The notes under the pieces: generated by a model
Database searches by the model: none
What the model saw: only the letters and a program-made list of their open reading frames with translations
Told to the model about the DNA's origin: nothing
Made by a program: the position numbers and the translations under genes
Assembly: GCA_029239415.1 (NCBI GenBank)
Contig: JAQZAY010000276.1
Location: forward strand, 1 to 5,049
From: Pseudomonas sp.
Lineage (GTDB): Bacteria; Pseudomonadota; Gammaproteobacteria; Pseudomonadales; Pseudomonadaceae
Direction of reading: 5' to 3'
DNA: 5,049 nt
Part shown: in pieces, positions 1 to 5,049 of the stretch
Layout of the letters: every line of letters starts with the position of its first letter
How positions within the stretch are numbered: the stretch's first letter is position 1

Positions 1-497
1 GTGATCTGCTGGAAGTAGCGCTCGAGGATCTCGACCTTTTCGACACGGCCTTCGCCGCGAGTGAGGTCGTTGCCGCGCAGGCGGGTCAGCAGGGCCTGGA
101 TCTGCTCGTTGGCCAGCGTGTCGCCCGCGATGACGATCTTGAAGCCGTTGTAGTCCGGCGGATTGTGGCTGCCGGTCAGCATGACCCCGGACTTGCCCGC
201 CAGCACGTTGGCGGCATAGTACAGGGCAGGGGTCGGCACCAGGCCGACATCGCTGACCTGGCAACCGGCCTCGACCAGGCCCTTGATCAGCTGTTCGACC
301 AGCATCGGGCCCGAGAGGCGCCCGTCACGGCCCACCGAGACCTGGGGCTCGCCCTGGGCCAGGCTCTGCGCGCCAATGGCGCGGCCGATCCAGTAGGCCG
401 TCTCGCCGGTCAGCGACTTGCCGACCACGCCACGGATGTCATAGGCGCGGAAGATGCTGTCGGGCAGCGCGGGTGCCGGGTGGGCCATGTCGTTCAT
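1..497 (-). CDS. algC: Phosphomannomutase/phosphoglucomutase AlgC (5' part, cut by window edge)
   Basis: Cytoplasmic enzyme of the alpha-D-phosphohexomutase family. It interconverts 6- and 1-phosphates of mannose and glucose, feeding GDP-mannose (alginate), LPS core/O-antigen and related surface polysaccharides. My translation of the complement gives 165 codons plus two bases. Near the start it reads IFRAYDIRGVVG (residues 15-26, Arg22 matching catalytic Arg20 of P. aeruginosa), then GRDGRLSG (56-63) and the phosphoserine loop GVMLTGSHNPPDYNGFK (104-120). Ser110 is the phosphorylated serine (Ser108 in P. aeruginosa) and Lys120 matches its Lys118. The part present is essentially domain 1; the metal loop and later domains lie outside the window. 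The Met at 497 is preferred over the Met at 488 (MAHPAP) because only the former has a reasonably placed GGAG. The 112 nt between the dut stop and this start show no convincing terminator, and I see no AlgR-type box (CCGTTCGTC) there. The gene may be read through from coaBC-dut or have its own unrecognised promoter. Confidence 0.96.
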   Translation of the reverse strand, partial: MNDMAHPAPALPDSIFRAYDIRGVVGKSLTGETAYWIGRAIGAQSLAQGEPQVSVGRDGRLSGPMLVEQLIKGLVEAGCQVSDVGLVPTPALYYAANVLAGKSGVMLTGSHNPPDYNGFKIVIAGDTLANEQIQALLTRLRGNDLTRGEGRVEKVEILERYFQQI

Positions 498-506
498 CTC
501 TGGAAG

Positions 507-512
507 CTCCAA
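507..512 (-). promoter_or_regulatory. Ribosome-binding site of algC
   Basis: The complement reads TTGGAG, ending 9 nt before the ATG at 497. This spacing suits the upstream ATG but would be far too long (18 nt) for the alternative in-frame ATG at 488, so it decides the start. This is inferred from sequence only. Confidence 0.55.
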
Positions 513-609
513 TAGTCAAAGGCTGTCTGGGCGGACAAAAACTGAACGCTTGGACGACGTTTTCGCCAGAGAGTTCGCCATCCATGGCCCCAGCGTTAGT
601 ACCAGCGGC

Positions 610-1065
610 TCAGTGACTGCCCGAATGACCGAAGCCGCCGGCGCCACGCTGGCTTTCGTCGAAGGCTTCGACGATGTCGAAATGCGCCTGTACCACCGGT
701 ACCAGCACCAGTTGCGCGATGCGCTCGCCGACGGCGATGGTGAACGGAGTCTGGCCGCGGTTCCAGCAGGAGACCATCAGCTCACCCTGGTAGTCCGAGT
801 CGATCAGGCCGACCAGGTTGCCCAGGACGATGCCGTGCTTGTGGCCCAGGCCGGAGCGCGGCAGGATCAGCGCGGCCAGGCCAGGATCGCCAATGTAGAT
901 CGACAGCCCGGTGGGGATGAGCAGGGTCTGGCCTGGCTCGAGCACGGTGTCCTGCTCGAGCATGGCGCGCAGGTCGAGGCCGGCGGAGCCGGGGGTGGCG
1001 TATTGCGGCAGCGGGAAGTCGCCGCCGATGCGGGGGTCGAGGATCTTGGCTTGTAGAGCGTGCAT
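610..1065 (-). CDS. dut: Deoxyuridine 5'-triphosphate nucleotidohydrolase (dUTPase)
   Basis: Hydrolyses dUTP to dUMP and pyrophosphate in the cytoplasm. This keeps uracil out of DNA and supplies dUMP for thymidylate synthesis. The 151-residue protein is the usual length for bacterial homotrimeric dUTPases and has all five motifs: motif 1 [10 protein letters not shown] (25-34), motif 2 PRSGLG (69-74), motif 3 [11 protein letters not shown] (86-96, with catalytic Asp89), motif 4 RIAQLV (115-120) and the glycine-rich C-terminal arm [10 protein letters not shown] (140-149) that closes over the nucleotide. The N-terminus [12 protein letters not shown] matches my memory of Pseudomonas homologues. 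An in-frame TGA (the coaBC stop) lies only three codons upstream, so the start cannot be moved much. No good Shine-Dalgarno sequence lies in the 9-nt gap, so translation is probably coupled to coaBC. Confidence 0.98.
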   Translation of the reverse strand: MHALQAKILDPRIGGDFPLPQYATPGSAGLDLRAMLEQDTVLEPGQTLLIPTGLSIYIGDPGLAALILPRSGLGHKHGIVLGNLVGLIDSDYQGELMVSCWNRGQTPFTIAVGERIAQLVLVPVVQAHFDIVEAFDESQRGAGGFGHSGSH

Positions 1066-1074
1066 GTAGGGGTG

Positions 1075-2283
1075 TCAGACCTGATTGAGCCGTTCGGCGA
1101 TGAAGGCGACCAGCTGGCGGGCGATCTTGCCCTTGCTGGTCTGCGCGAAGAGGGTTTGCTGCTGCTGGCGGTCGATCACGGTCAGGGCGTTTTCCTCGCT
1201 GTTGAAGCCGATGCTGGGGTTGGCCACATCATTGGCGACGATCAGGTCGAGGTTCTTGTCCTTGAGCTTGCGCGTGGCGTAATCGAGCAGGTGTTCGGTC
1301 TCGGCGGCAAAGCCGACGCTGAACGGACGGTCGGGGCGACCGGCAATGGTCGCAAGGATATCCGGATTACGCACCATCTGCAGCAGCAAGCCGTCACCGG
1401 TCGTGGGGTCTTTCTTGAGTTTCTGCGCGGCAACGACTTCCGGGCGGTAGTCCGCGACTGCGGCGGAGGCGATCAGCAGGTCGCACGGCATGGCTGCCTC
1501 GCAGGCCGCGAGCATGTCCCGCGCGCTCACCACGTCGATGCGGTTGACCCGGTCAGGGGTCGGCAGGTGTACCGGACCCGTCACCAGGGTCACGCGGGCA
1601 CCGGCCTCGGCGGCTGCCTCGGCCAGCGCGAAGCCCATCTTCCCGGAGCTATGATTGGTGATGTAGCGCACCGGATCGATGTTTTCCTGGGTCGGCCCTG
1701 CCGTGATCAATACATGCTGGCCGGTCAATGACTGGCGCTTGAAGCTTTCGGCGGCGTGCCAGGCCAGGTCGCCAGCCTCGAGCATCCGGCCCAGGCCGAC
1801 GTCGCCACAGGCCTGGCTGCCGGAGGCCGGGCCGAACACCTTGATGCCGCGATCCTGCAGCAGTTCCAGGTTGGCCTGGGTGGCAGGGTCGCGCCACATG
1901 GCCTGGTTCATTGCCGGGGCAACGGCCACGGTGGCGTCGGTGGCCAGCACCAGGGTGGTCAGCAAGTCGTTGGCCATGCCCAGTGCCAGGCGGGCCATGA
2001 GGTCGGCGGTGGCCGGGGCGATCAATACCAGGTCGGCCCACTTGGCCAGCTCGATATGCCCCATGGCGGCCTCGGCGGCCGGGTCGAGCAGGTCCAGGTG
2101 GACCGGGTGCCCGGACAACGCTTGCAGGGTCAGCGGCGTGATGAACTCGGCGCCGCCACGGGTCATGACGACGCGCACCTGCGCGCCGTGTTCCAGAAGT
2201 CGGCGGATCAGCTCGGCGCTCTTGTAGGCGGCAATGCCGCCACCCACGCCGAGAACGATGCGCTTGCCATACAGCCGCTGCAT
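1075..2283 (-). CDS. coaBC: Bifunctional phosphopantothenoylcysteine decarboxylase / phosphopantothenate-cysteine ligase (CoaBC, Dfp)
   Basis: Catalyses two consecutive steps of coenzyme A synthesis. CoaB joins cysteine to 4'-phosphopantothenate using CTP; CoaC decarboxylates the product to 4'-phosphopantetheine using FMN. The 402-residue length is normal for the fused enzyme. The N-terminal flavoprotein half (about 1-185) has GVGGGIAAYKSAELIRRL (12-29), MGHIEL with the catalytic His76, the PAMNQAMW motif (123-130), and the substrate-clamp segment SGSQACGDVGLGRM (154-167) with Cys159. The C-terminal ligase half (about 188-402) has ITAGPTQENIDPVRYITNHSSGKMG (193-217), including Asn210, then ASAAVADYRP (272-281) and KLKK (288-291), the region of the conserved ligase lysine. 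All key residues expected from the E. coli enzyme are present. It lies upstream of dut in the same direction and frame. AAAAGG at 2292-2297 (complement), 8 nt before the ATG, supports the start. It diverges from radC across 129 nt. Confidence 0.98.
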   Translation of the reverse strand: MQRLYGKRIVLGVGGGIAAYKSAELIRRLLEHGAQVRVVMTRGGAEFITPLTLQALSGHPVHLDLLDPAAEAAMGHIELAKWADLVLIAPATADLMARLALGMANDLLTTLVLATDATVAVAPAMNQAMWRDPATQANLELLQDRGIKVFGPASGSQACGDVGLGRMLEAGDLAWHAAESFKRQSLTGQHVLITAGPTQENIDPVRYITNHSSGKMGFALAEAAAEAGARVTLVTGPVHLPTPDRVNRIDVVSARDMLAACEAAMPCDLLIASAAVADYRPEVVAAQKLKKDPTTGDGLLLQMVRNPDILATIAGRPDRPFSVGFAAETEHLLDYATRKLKDKNLDLIVANDVANPSIGFNSEENALTVIDRQQQQTLFAQTSKGKIARQLVAFIAERLNQV

Positions 2284-2412
2284 AGGCTTTGCCTTTTTTT
2301 CAGTGAAAGCATGCGACGACGAGCGCTACCTGCGGCAGATCGTCGCTGTAAACGGGACGAAGTAGATTAACACAGCGCCCAAACGCGCCGCAGTAACCCA
2401 GAAGGAGCGAGC
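2284..2412. other. Divergent intergenic spacer coaBC / radC
   Basis: This 129-nt spacer must carry the 5' signals for both coaBC (leftward) and radC (rightward). I could not find a convincing sigma70 -35/-10 pair on either strand; TAGATT at 2363-2368 (plus) is only a weak -10 candidate, without a partner. It does hold two overlapping inverted repeats: GCGACGA 2313-2319 with TCGTCGC 2340-2346, and CGCTGT 2344-2349 with ACAGCG 2372-2377. No Pseudomonas LexA box (CTGT-N8-ACAG) is seen. The T-run at 2294-2300 is the complement of the A-rich stretch ahead of the coaBC ribosome-binding site. Confidence 0.5.
2402..2407 (+). promoter_or_regulatory. Ribosome-binding site of radC
   Basis: AAGGAG sits 5 nt before the ATG at 2413. 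It is a strong Shine-Dalgarno match that fixes the radC start. Confidence 0.8.
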
Positions 2413-3099
2413 ATGCAGATCAGGGAATGGCCTTCGGCCGAACGGCCGCGGGAAAAGTTGATGAAGCAGGGTGCGTCGAGCCTGTCGGATGCCGAATTGC
2501 TGGCGGTGTTCCTGGGATCGGGGGTGCCGGGGCTGAACGTGGTGGACCTGGCGCGCAGGCTGCTGGCGCGATTTGGCGGGCTGAGGCAGTTTCTGGAGGC
2601 CAACAAGGAAGAGGTGCTGCGCGAACCGGGAGTAGGGCCGGTCAGGTACAGCCAGTTGCAGGCGGTGATGGAGATCGGGCGGCGGCATCTGGATGCCACC
2701 ATCGTCCGGGAACCCGCCCTGGAAAGCGCGACTGCGGTGCGGCGCTACCTCAAGTCCAGGCTCAGGCACGAACCCAGCGAGGCCTTCGGTTGCCTTTTCC
2801 TGGACAACAAGCACCGGCCACTGGACTTCGAAATCCTGTTCCGCGGCACGATCAACCATGCCAGCGTCCACCCGCGCGAAGTGATCCGGCGCTCGCTGGC
2901 GCACAATGCCGCGGCGGTGATCCTCTGTCACAACCACCCCTCGGGGGACGCGACGCCCAGCCAGGCCGACGTGGACATCACGCGCGTGCTCAAGAAGACC
3001 TTGGGCCTGCTCGACGTGCGGGTGCTCGACCACATCATCGTCGGCGACGGCGAGCCGCTGTCGATGGCCGAGCATGGTTGCCTCAGCGCGGCGTCTTGA
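2413..3099 (+). CDS. radC: RadC family protein (JAMM/MPN metalloprotease-like, UPF0758)
   Basis: RadC proteins join an N-terminal helix-hairpin-helix region to a C-terminal JAMM/MPN domain. The name comes from a presumed DNA-repair role in E. coli, but the founding radC102 allele was later assigned to recG, so the real function is uncertain. The 228 residues are close to the usual family length. Residues 1-70 hold the family N-terminus ([13 protein letters not shown], then [14 protein letters not shown]), and [16 protein letters not shown] (69-84) looks like the helix-hairpin-helix. The MPN domain spans about 102-225. It contains [27 protein letters not shown] and a perfect JAMM signature: His173-x-His175, seven residues, Ser183, two residues, Asp186. 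The upstream glutamate is probably Glu123 or Glu156. All metal ligands appear intact, so an active zinc site is plausible. The gene diverges from coaBC, and its last 17 bp overlap the 3' end of the convergent binding-protein gene. Confidence 0.96.
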   Translation: MQIREWPSAERPREKLMKQGASSLSDAELLAVFLGSGVPGLNVVDLARRLLARFGGLRQFLEANKEEVLREPGVGPVRYSQLQAVMEIGRRHLDATIVREPALESATAVRRYLKSRLRHEPSEAFGCLFLDNKHRPLDFEILFRGTINHASVHPREVIRRSLAHNAAAVILCHNHPSGDATPSQADVDITRVLKKTLGLLDVRVLDHIIVGDGEPLSMAEHGCLSAAS

Positions 3100-4672
3100 C
3101 CGTGGCGAAGTCCTGGCGCCCAAACGGGCTCACCTTGTACCCCTCGACCTCCTGGCGAGCCAGGACAGCGGCGGTGGGGTGCGCCAATGGCAGCCACAGG
3201 GCCTGTTGCTGGATCAGCGCCTGGGCCTGCTGGTACAGGCGGCTGCGCACGCTCTGGTCGTTGGTGGTGCGCCCGGCGCTGATCAGCTGGTCGAGGCGAC
3301 TGTCGCAGTAACGGGCGAAATTGGTCCCGGACTTGACCGCCGAGCAGGCGAATTGCGGGGTCAGGAAGTTGTCCGGGTCGCCGTTGTCACCCGCCCAGCC
3401 CATGAACAGCAAGTCGTGCTCACCAGCCTTGGCACGGCGGATCAGTTCGCCCCATTCGATCACCCGGATCTCGGCCTTGATGCCCACCTTGGCCAGGTCG
3501 GCCTGCAGCAACTGGGCGCCCAGGTTGGGGTTGGGGTTGAGCAGGCTGCCCGACGGGCGAGTCCAGATCGTGGTGCTGAAGCCCTCGGGCAGACCAGCCT
3601 TGGCCAGCAGCGCCTGGGCCTTTTTCAGGTCGGTGGAGTAGCCGGGCAGGTCCTTGGCGTAGCTCCAGGTATTGGGCGGATACGGACCAGTGGCAGCAGT
3701 GCCGGTGTCCTCGAATACAGCCTTGAGGTAGCTCGGCTTGTCGAACGCCAGGTTGATCGCCTGGCGCACCTCGGGCTTGTCCAGCGGCGGATGCTGGCTG
3801 TTGATGGCGACGAACGCGGTCATGAACGCGGGTGTGCTCTCGACCTTCAGGTTGCCGTCCTTGCTCGCCTCGGCGATGTCCAGCGGCTTGGGCGAGAGCG
3901 CGATCTGGCATTCGTTGCGCTTGAGCTTCTGCAGGCGCACGTTGGCGTCCGGGGTAATGGCGAAGATCAGCGGGTCGACCGCCGGCTTGCCGGCAAAGTA
4001 GTCCGGGTTGGCGCGATAGCGCACCACCGCGTCCTTCTGGAACCGCTGGAACACGAACGGACCGGTGCCGACCGGCTGGCTGTTGAGCTTGTCCGGGGTC
4101 CCGGCCTTGAGCAGCTGGTCGGCGTACTCGGCGGAGTAGATCGAGGCAAAGCCCATGCTCAGGGTCGCGAGGAAGGTCGCGTCGGCGTGGGCCAGGGTAA
4201 AGCGCACGGTCTGCGGGTCGGGCGCCTCGATCGACTTGATCAGGCTTGGCAACTGCAGGGACTGGGCGTGCGGGTACCCGCCTGCGGCGAGCTTGTGCCA
4301 GGCATGGGCGGGGAACAGCATGCGCTCGAAGCTGAACAGCACGTCGTCGGCGTTGAGCGCACGGGTCGGCTTGAAGTACTTCGTGGTGTGGAACTTCACC
4401 TCTGGGCGCAGCTTGAAGTCGTAGACCAGGCCATCGTCCGAGACCTTCCACTCTTGCGCGAGACTCGGCACCACCTTGCCTTGCCCGGCGTCGAACTCGA
4501 CCAGGCGGTTCATCAGCACGTCGGCCGAGGCGTTGGTGGTGGTCAGCGAGTTGTACTGGACCACGTCGAACCCTTCGGGGCTGGCCTCGGTACAGACGCT
4601 CAAGGGGCCGGCCATGGCAGCCGCCGAGGCGAACAGGGTGCAGAACAAGAGGGGGAGGGCGGCGGCACGCAT
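3083..4672 (-). CDS. dppA: Periplasmic dipeptide-binding protein of an ABC transporter (DppA-like, SBP family 5), orphan
   Basis: Binds di- or short peptides in the periplasm and delivers them to an inner-membrane ABC permease. The protein has 529 residues from the Met at 4672, a normal DppA length. A signal peptide is visible ([21 protein letters not shown]), with likely cleavage after Ala21; Cys11 is preceded by Phe and does not form a lipobox. The mature start has the DppA hallmark [10 protein letters not shown] (27-36). The family-5 signature region is [25 protein letters not shown] (71-95). Four cysteines (27, 255, 443, 456) fit the two disulfides of E. coli Dpp[10 protein letters not shown] (428-436) contains the aspartate expected to hold the peptide amino terminus. 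A longer frame opens at 4759, but its first 29 residues would bury the signal peptide and only the inner ATG has a ribosome-binding site. No permease or ATPase genes are adjacent, so it presumably serves a transporter encoded elsewhere. By position it corresponds to the P. aeruginosa gene called dppA5 (PA5317, from memory). Substrate preference cannot be read from sequence. Confidence 0.93.
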   Translation of the reverse strand: MRAAALPLLFCTLFASAAAMAGPLSVCTEASPEGFDVVQYNSLTTTNASADVLMNRLVEFDAGQGKVVPSLAQEWKVSDDGLVYDFKLRPEVKFHTTKYFKPTRALNADDVLFSFERMLFPAHAWHKLAAGGYPHAQSLQLPSLIKSIEAPDPQTVRFTLAHADATFLATLSMGFASIYSAEYADQLLKAGTPDKLNSQPVGTGPFVFQRFQKDAVVRYRANPDYFAGKPAVDPLIFAITPDANVRLQKLKRNECQIALSPKPLDIAEASKDGNLKVESTPAFMTAFVAINSQHPPLDKPEVRQAINLAFDKPSYLKAVFEDTGTAATGPYPPNTWSYAKDLPGYSTDLKKAQALLAKAGLPEGFSTTIWTRPSGSLLNPNPNLGAQLLQADLAKVGIKAEIRVIEWGELIRRAKAGEHDLLFMGWAGDNGDPDNFLTPQFACSAVKSGTNFARYCDSRLDQLISAGRTTNDQSVRSRLYQQAQALIQQQALWLPLAHPTAAVLARQEVEGYKVSPFGRQDFATVKTPR

Positions 4673-4857
4673 GGTGGCTCCTTGGCTGATCAATGGCCCA
4701 TCTGCCGGTGCAGTCTGGAAACGTCCTACCCTAGAGTGCGCGTTGGCAAATGACCACACCCTTTTTTACAAATCCTGCGACGAGCGGTCGACAGCCCTGC
4801 GGCCGTGTCGCTATGCTGGCCGGGCGCATCCTGCCCCTGGGCAAAACACATCTACTG
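4673..4857. other. Upstream region of the dppA-like gene, no clear promoter
   Basis: This is the left half of the 362-nt divergent gap between the dppA-like gene and rpmB. On the minus strand the best sigma70 candidate is TTGCCA (4743-4748) with a weak TAGGAC about 15 nt downstream, which I do not regard as convincing. I see no -24/-12 sigma54 site and no hairpin-plus-T-run terminator; the T-run near 4761-4766 lacks a preceding stem. No RNA gene or repeat is recognisable. Confidence 0.4.
4678..4683 (-). promoter_or_regulatory. Ribosome-binding site of the dppA-like gene
   Basis: The complement reads AAGGAG, 5 nt before the ATG at 4672. It selects the signal-peptide-bearing start over the in-frame ATG at 4759, which would add 29 residues. 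Confidence 0.85.
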
Positions 4858-4886
4858 TTGTTGTGGCGTAGTCTTTCTGGTATAAA
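4858..4886 (+). promoter_or_regulatory. Sigma70 promoter of rpmB
   Basis: The -35 TTGTTG (4858-4863) is separated by exactly 17 nt from the -10 TATAAA (4881-4886). The -10 is preceded by TGG (4878-4880), making an extended -10. A start near 4892-4894 would give a leader of about 140 nt before the rpmB ATG. The bases after the -10 (GCAGCGC) form a GC-rich discriminator, a feature known from stringently controlled ribosomal promoters; stringent control here is inference. Confidence 0.75.
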
Positions 4887-4892
4887 GCAGCG

Positions 4893-5034
4893 CTCTTTTC
4901 TAGGGGCTCGGCCTGTCGCTTGTGCGAATCCGGTCGATAAGACCCCAACGAAACACGGCGCCTGGCGCCAAAGACTGAGAGATTAAGCGGCCAACCCATG
5001 CCGGGTTGGGCATGTGGTTTTAGAGGGCTGAGGC
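4893..5034 (+). promoter_or_regulatory. Long 5' leader of rpmB with several predicted helices
   Basis: The roughly 140 nt between the predicted start site and the rpmB ATG have no plausible gene but contain several complementary segments. A nested set is GGGG 4903-4906 with CCCC 4943-4946, CGG 4909-4911 with CCG 4930-4932, and TCGC 4916-4919 with GCGA 4924-4927. A second hairpin is GGCGC 4957-4961 with GCGCC 4965-4969. A third is CCAACCC 4991-4997 with GGGTTGG 5003-5009, whose five-base loop ATGCC (4998-5002) is complementary to GGCAT at 5032-5036, overlapping the start codon. The Shine-Dalgarno AGAGGG (5022-5027) lies 7 nt before the ATG. A leader of this form suits autoregulation by a ribosomal protein, but I do not recognise it as a named leader family. 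The pairings were read by eye, not folded. Confidence 0.5.
4991..5009 (+). repeat. Seven-bp hairpin just upstream of rpmB
   Basis: A perfect 7-bp inverted repeat (CCAACCC/GGGTTGG) with a 5-nt loop. Only four T residues follow, several bases later, so it does not look like an intrinsic terminator. It competes with an alternative 6-bp stem, CATGCC 4997-5002 with GGCATG 5009-5014. Confidence 0.7.
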
Positions 5035-5049
5035 ATGTCGAGAGTCTGT
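5035..5049 (+). CDS. rpmB: 50S ribosomal protein L28 (first five codons only)
   Basis: The window ends after ATG TCG AGA GTC TGT, coding Met-Ser-Arg-Val-Cys, which is how gammaproteobacterial L28 begins (MSRVCQVTGK in homologues). L28 is a small protein of the large ribosomal subunit, usually followed by rpmG (L33). The call rests on these five residues, the strong promoter, the Shine-Dalgarno at 5022-5027 and the known Pseudomonas order radC - dipeptide-binding protein - rpmB. Everything past residue 5 is outside the window. Confidence 0.82.

Noticed and set aside
530..580. Possible terminator between dut and algC (weak complementarity AACG/CGTT before a run of five T on the minus strand)
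   Set aside because: Only four consecutive base pairs form, with a 9-nt loop. Too weak to call.
560..580. Sigma54-like site (TGGC...TGGC, minus strand) ahead of algC
   Set aside because: The GG and GC elements are one base out of register with the -24/-12 spacing, and the -12 element does not match.
454..1056. Plus-strand frame across algC start and dut
   Set aside because: It is antisense to dut, which has all five dUTPase motifs, and to the start of algC. No family resemblance.
2284..2300. Small hairpin AGGC/GCCT followed by seven T residues (plus strand), like a terminator
   Set aside because: The stem is only 4 bp and no plus-strand gene ends here. The A-run on the other strand is better explained as part of the coaBC ribosome-binding region.
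1756..2370. Plus-strand frame across the 5' half of coaBC
   Set aside because: It is a shadow of coaBC, with no ribosome-binding site and no domain.
2326..3123. A 265-codon minus-strand frame across radC
   Set aside because: radC on the plus strand has a perfect JAMM motif and a Shine-Dalgarno. The antisense protein has no recognisable domain and biased composition.
3074..4753. A 559-codon open frame on the plus strand, antisense to nearly the whole dppA-like gene
   Set aside because: It mirrors the real gene almost exactly, matches no family I recognise, has a low-complexity Gly/Val/Gln/Arg composition and no ribosome-binding site. It is the expected by-product of strong GC3 codon bias.
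4673..4759. Longer start for the dppA-like protein at 4759
   Set aside because: It would add 29 residues in front of an obvious signal peptide, and only the ATG at 4672 has a Shine-Dalgarno (4678-4683).
4750..4999. Short frames on both strands in the rpmB upstream region
   Set aside because: They cross the rpmB promoter and leader, lack ribosome-binding sites and resemble no known protein.

Overview
The window is about 5 kb of GC-rich bacterial chromosome. Its genes and their order point to a fluorescent Pseudomonas, probably of the P. putida group: AlgC, Dut, CoaBC, RadC and an orphan DppA-type binding protein, followed by the start of rpmB. From memory, this matches the P. aeruginosa PAO1 block around PA5316-PA5322. 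Coding density is high. I see no phage, insertion sequence, CRISPR, tRNA or rRNA.

Layout, left to right. Positions 1-497 (minus) hold the 5' part of algC, cut by the window edge. Positions 610-1065 (minus) hold dut and 1075-2283 (minus) hold coaBC. CoaBC and dut are 9 nt apart and in the same frame, so coaBC, dut and possibly algC read leftwards as one block. A 129-nt divergent spacer (2284-2412) separates this block from radC (2413-3099, plus). radC meets a dipeptide-binding protein gene (3083-4672, minus) tail to tail, with a 17-bp overlap. A 362-nt divergent region (4673-5034) follows. It carries a clear sigma70 promoter and a long, apparently structured 5' leader for rpmB, of which only the first five codons (5035-5049, plus) are in the window.

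These are core genes: phosphosugar mutase for cell-surface polysaccharides (algC), dUTP removal and dUMP supply (dut), coenzyme A synthesis (coaBC), a JAMM-family protein of uncertain role (radC), periplasmic peptide capture (dppA-like), and ribosomal protein L28 (rpmB). The neighbourhood is a conserved synteny block rather than a functional pathway, although the dfp(coaBC)-dut pair is widely conserved in gammaproteobacteria.

I found no new multi-gene system. The items most worth a second look are in non-coding sequence: the rpmB leader, where a 7-bp hairpin has a loop perfectly complementary to the sequence around the rpmB start codon (a possible pseudoknot switch); the same-frame coaBC/dut junction with a UGA-C stop context and no ribosome-binding site for dut; and the terminator-free overlap of radC and dppA.
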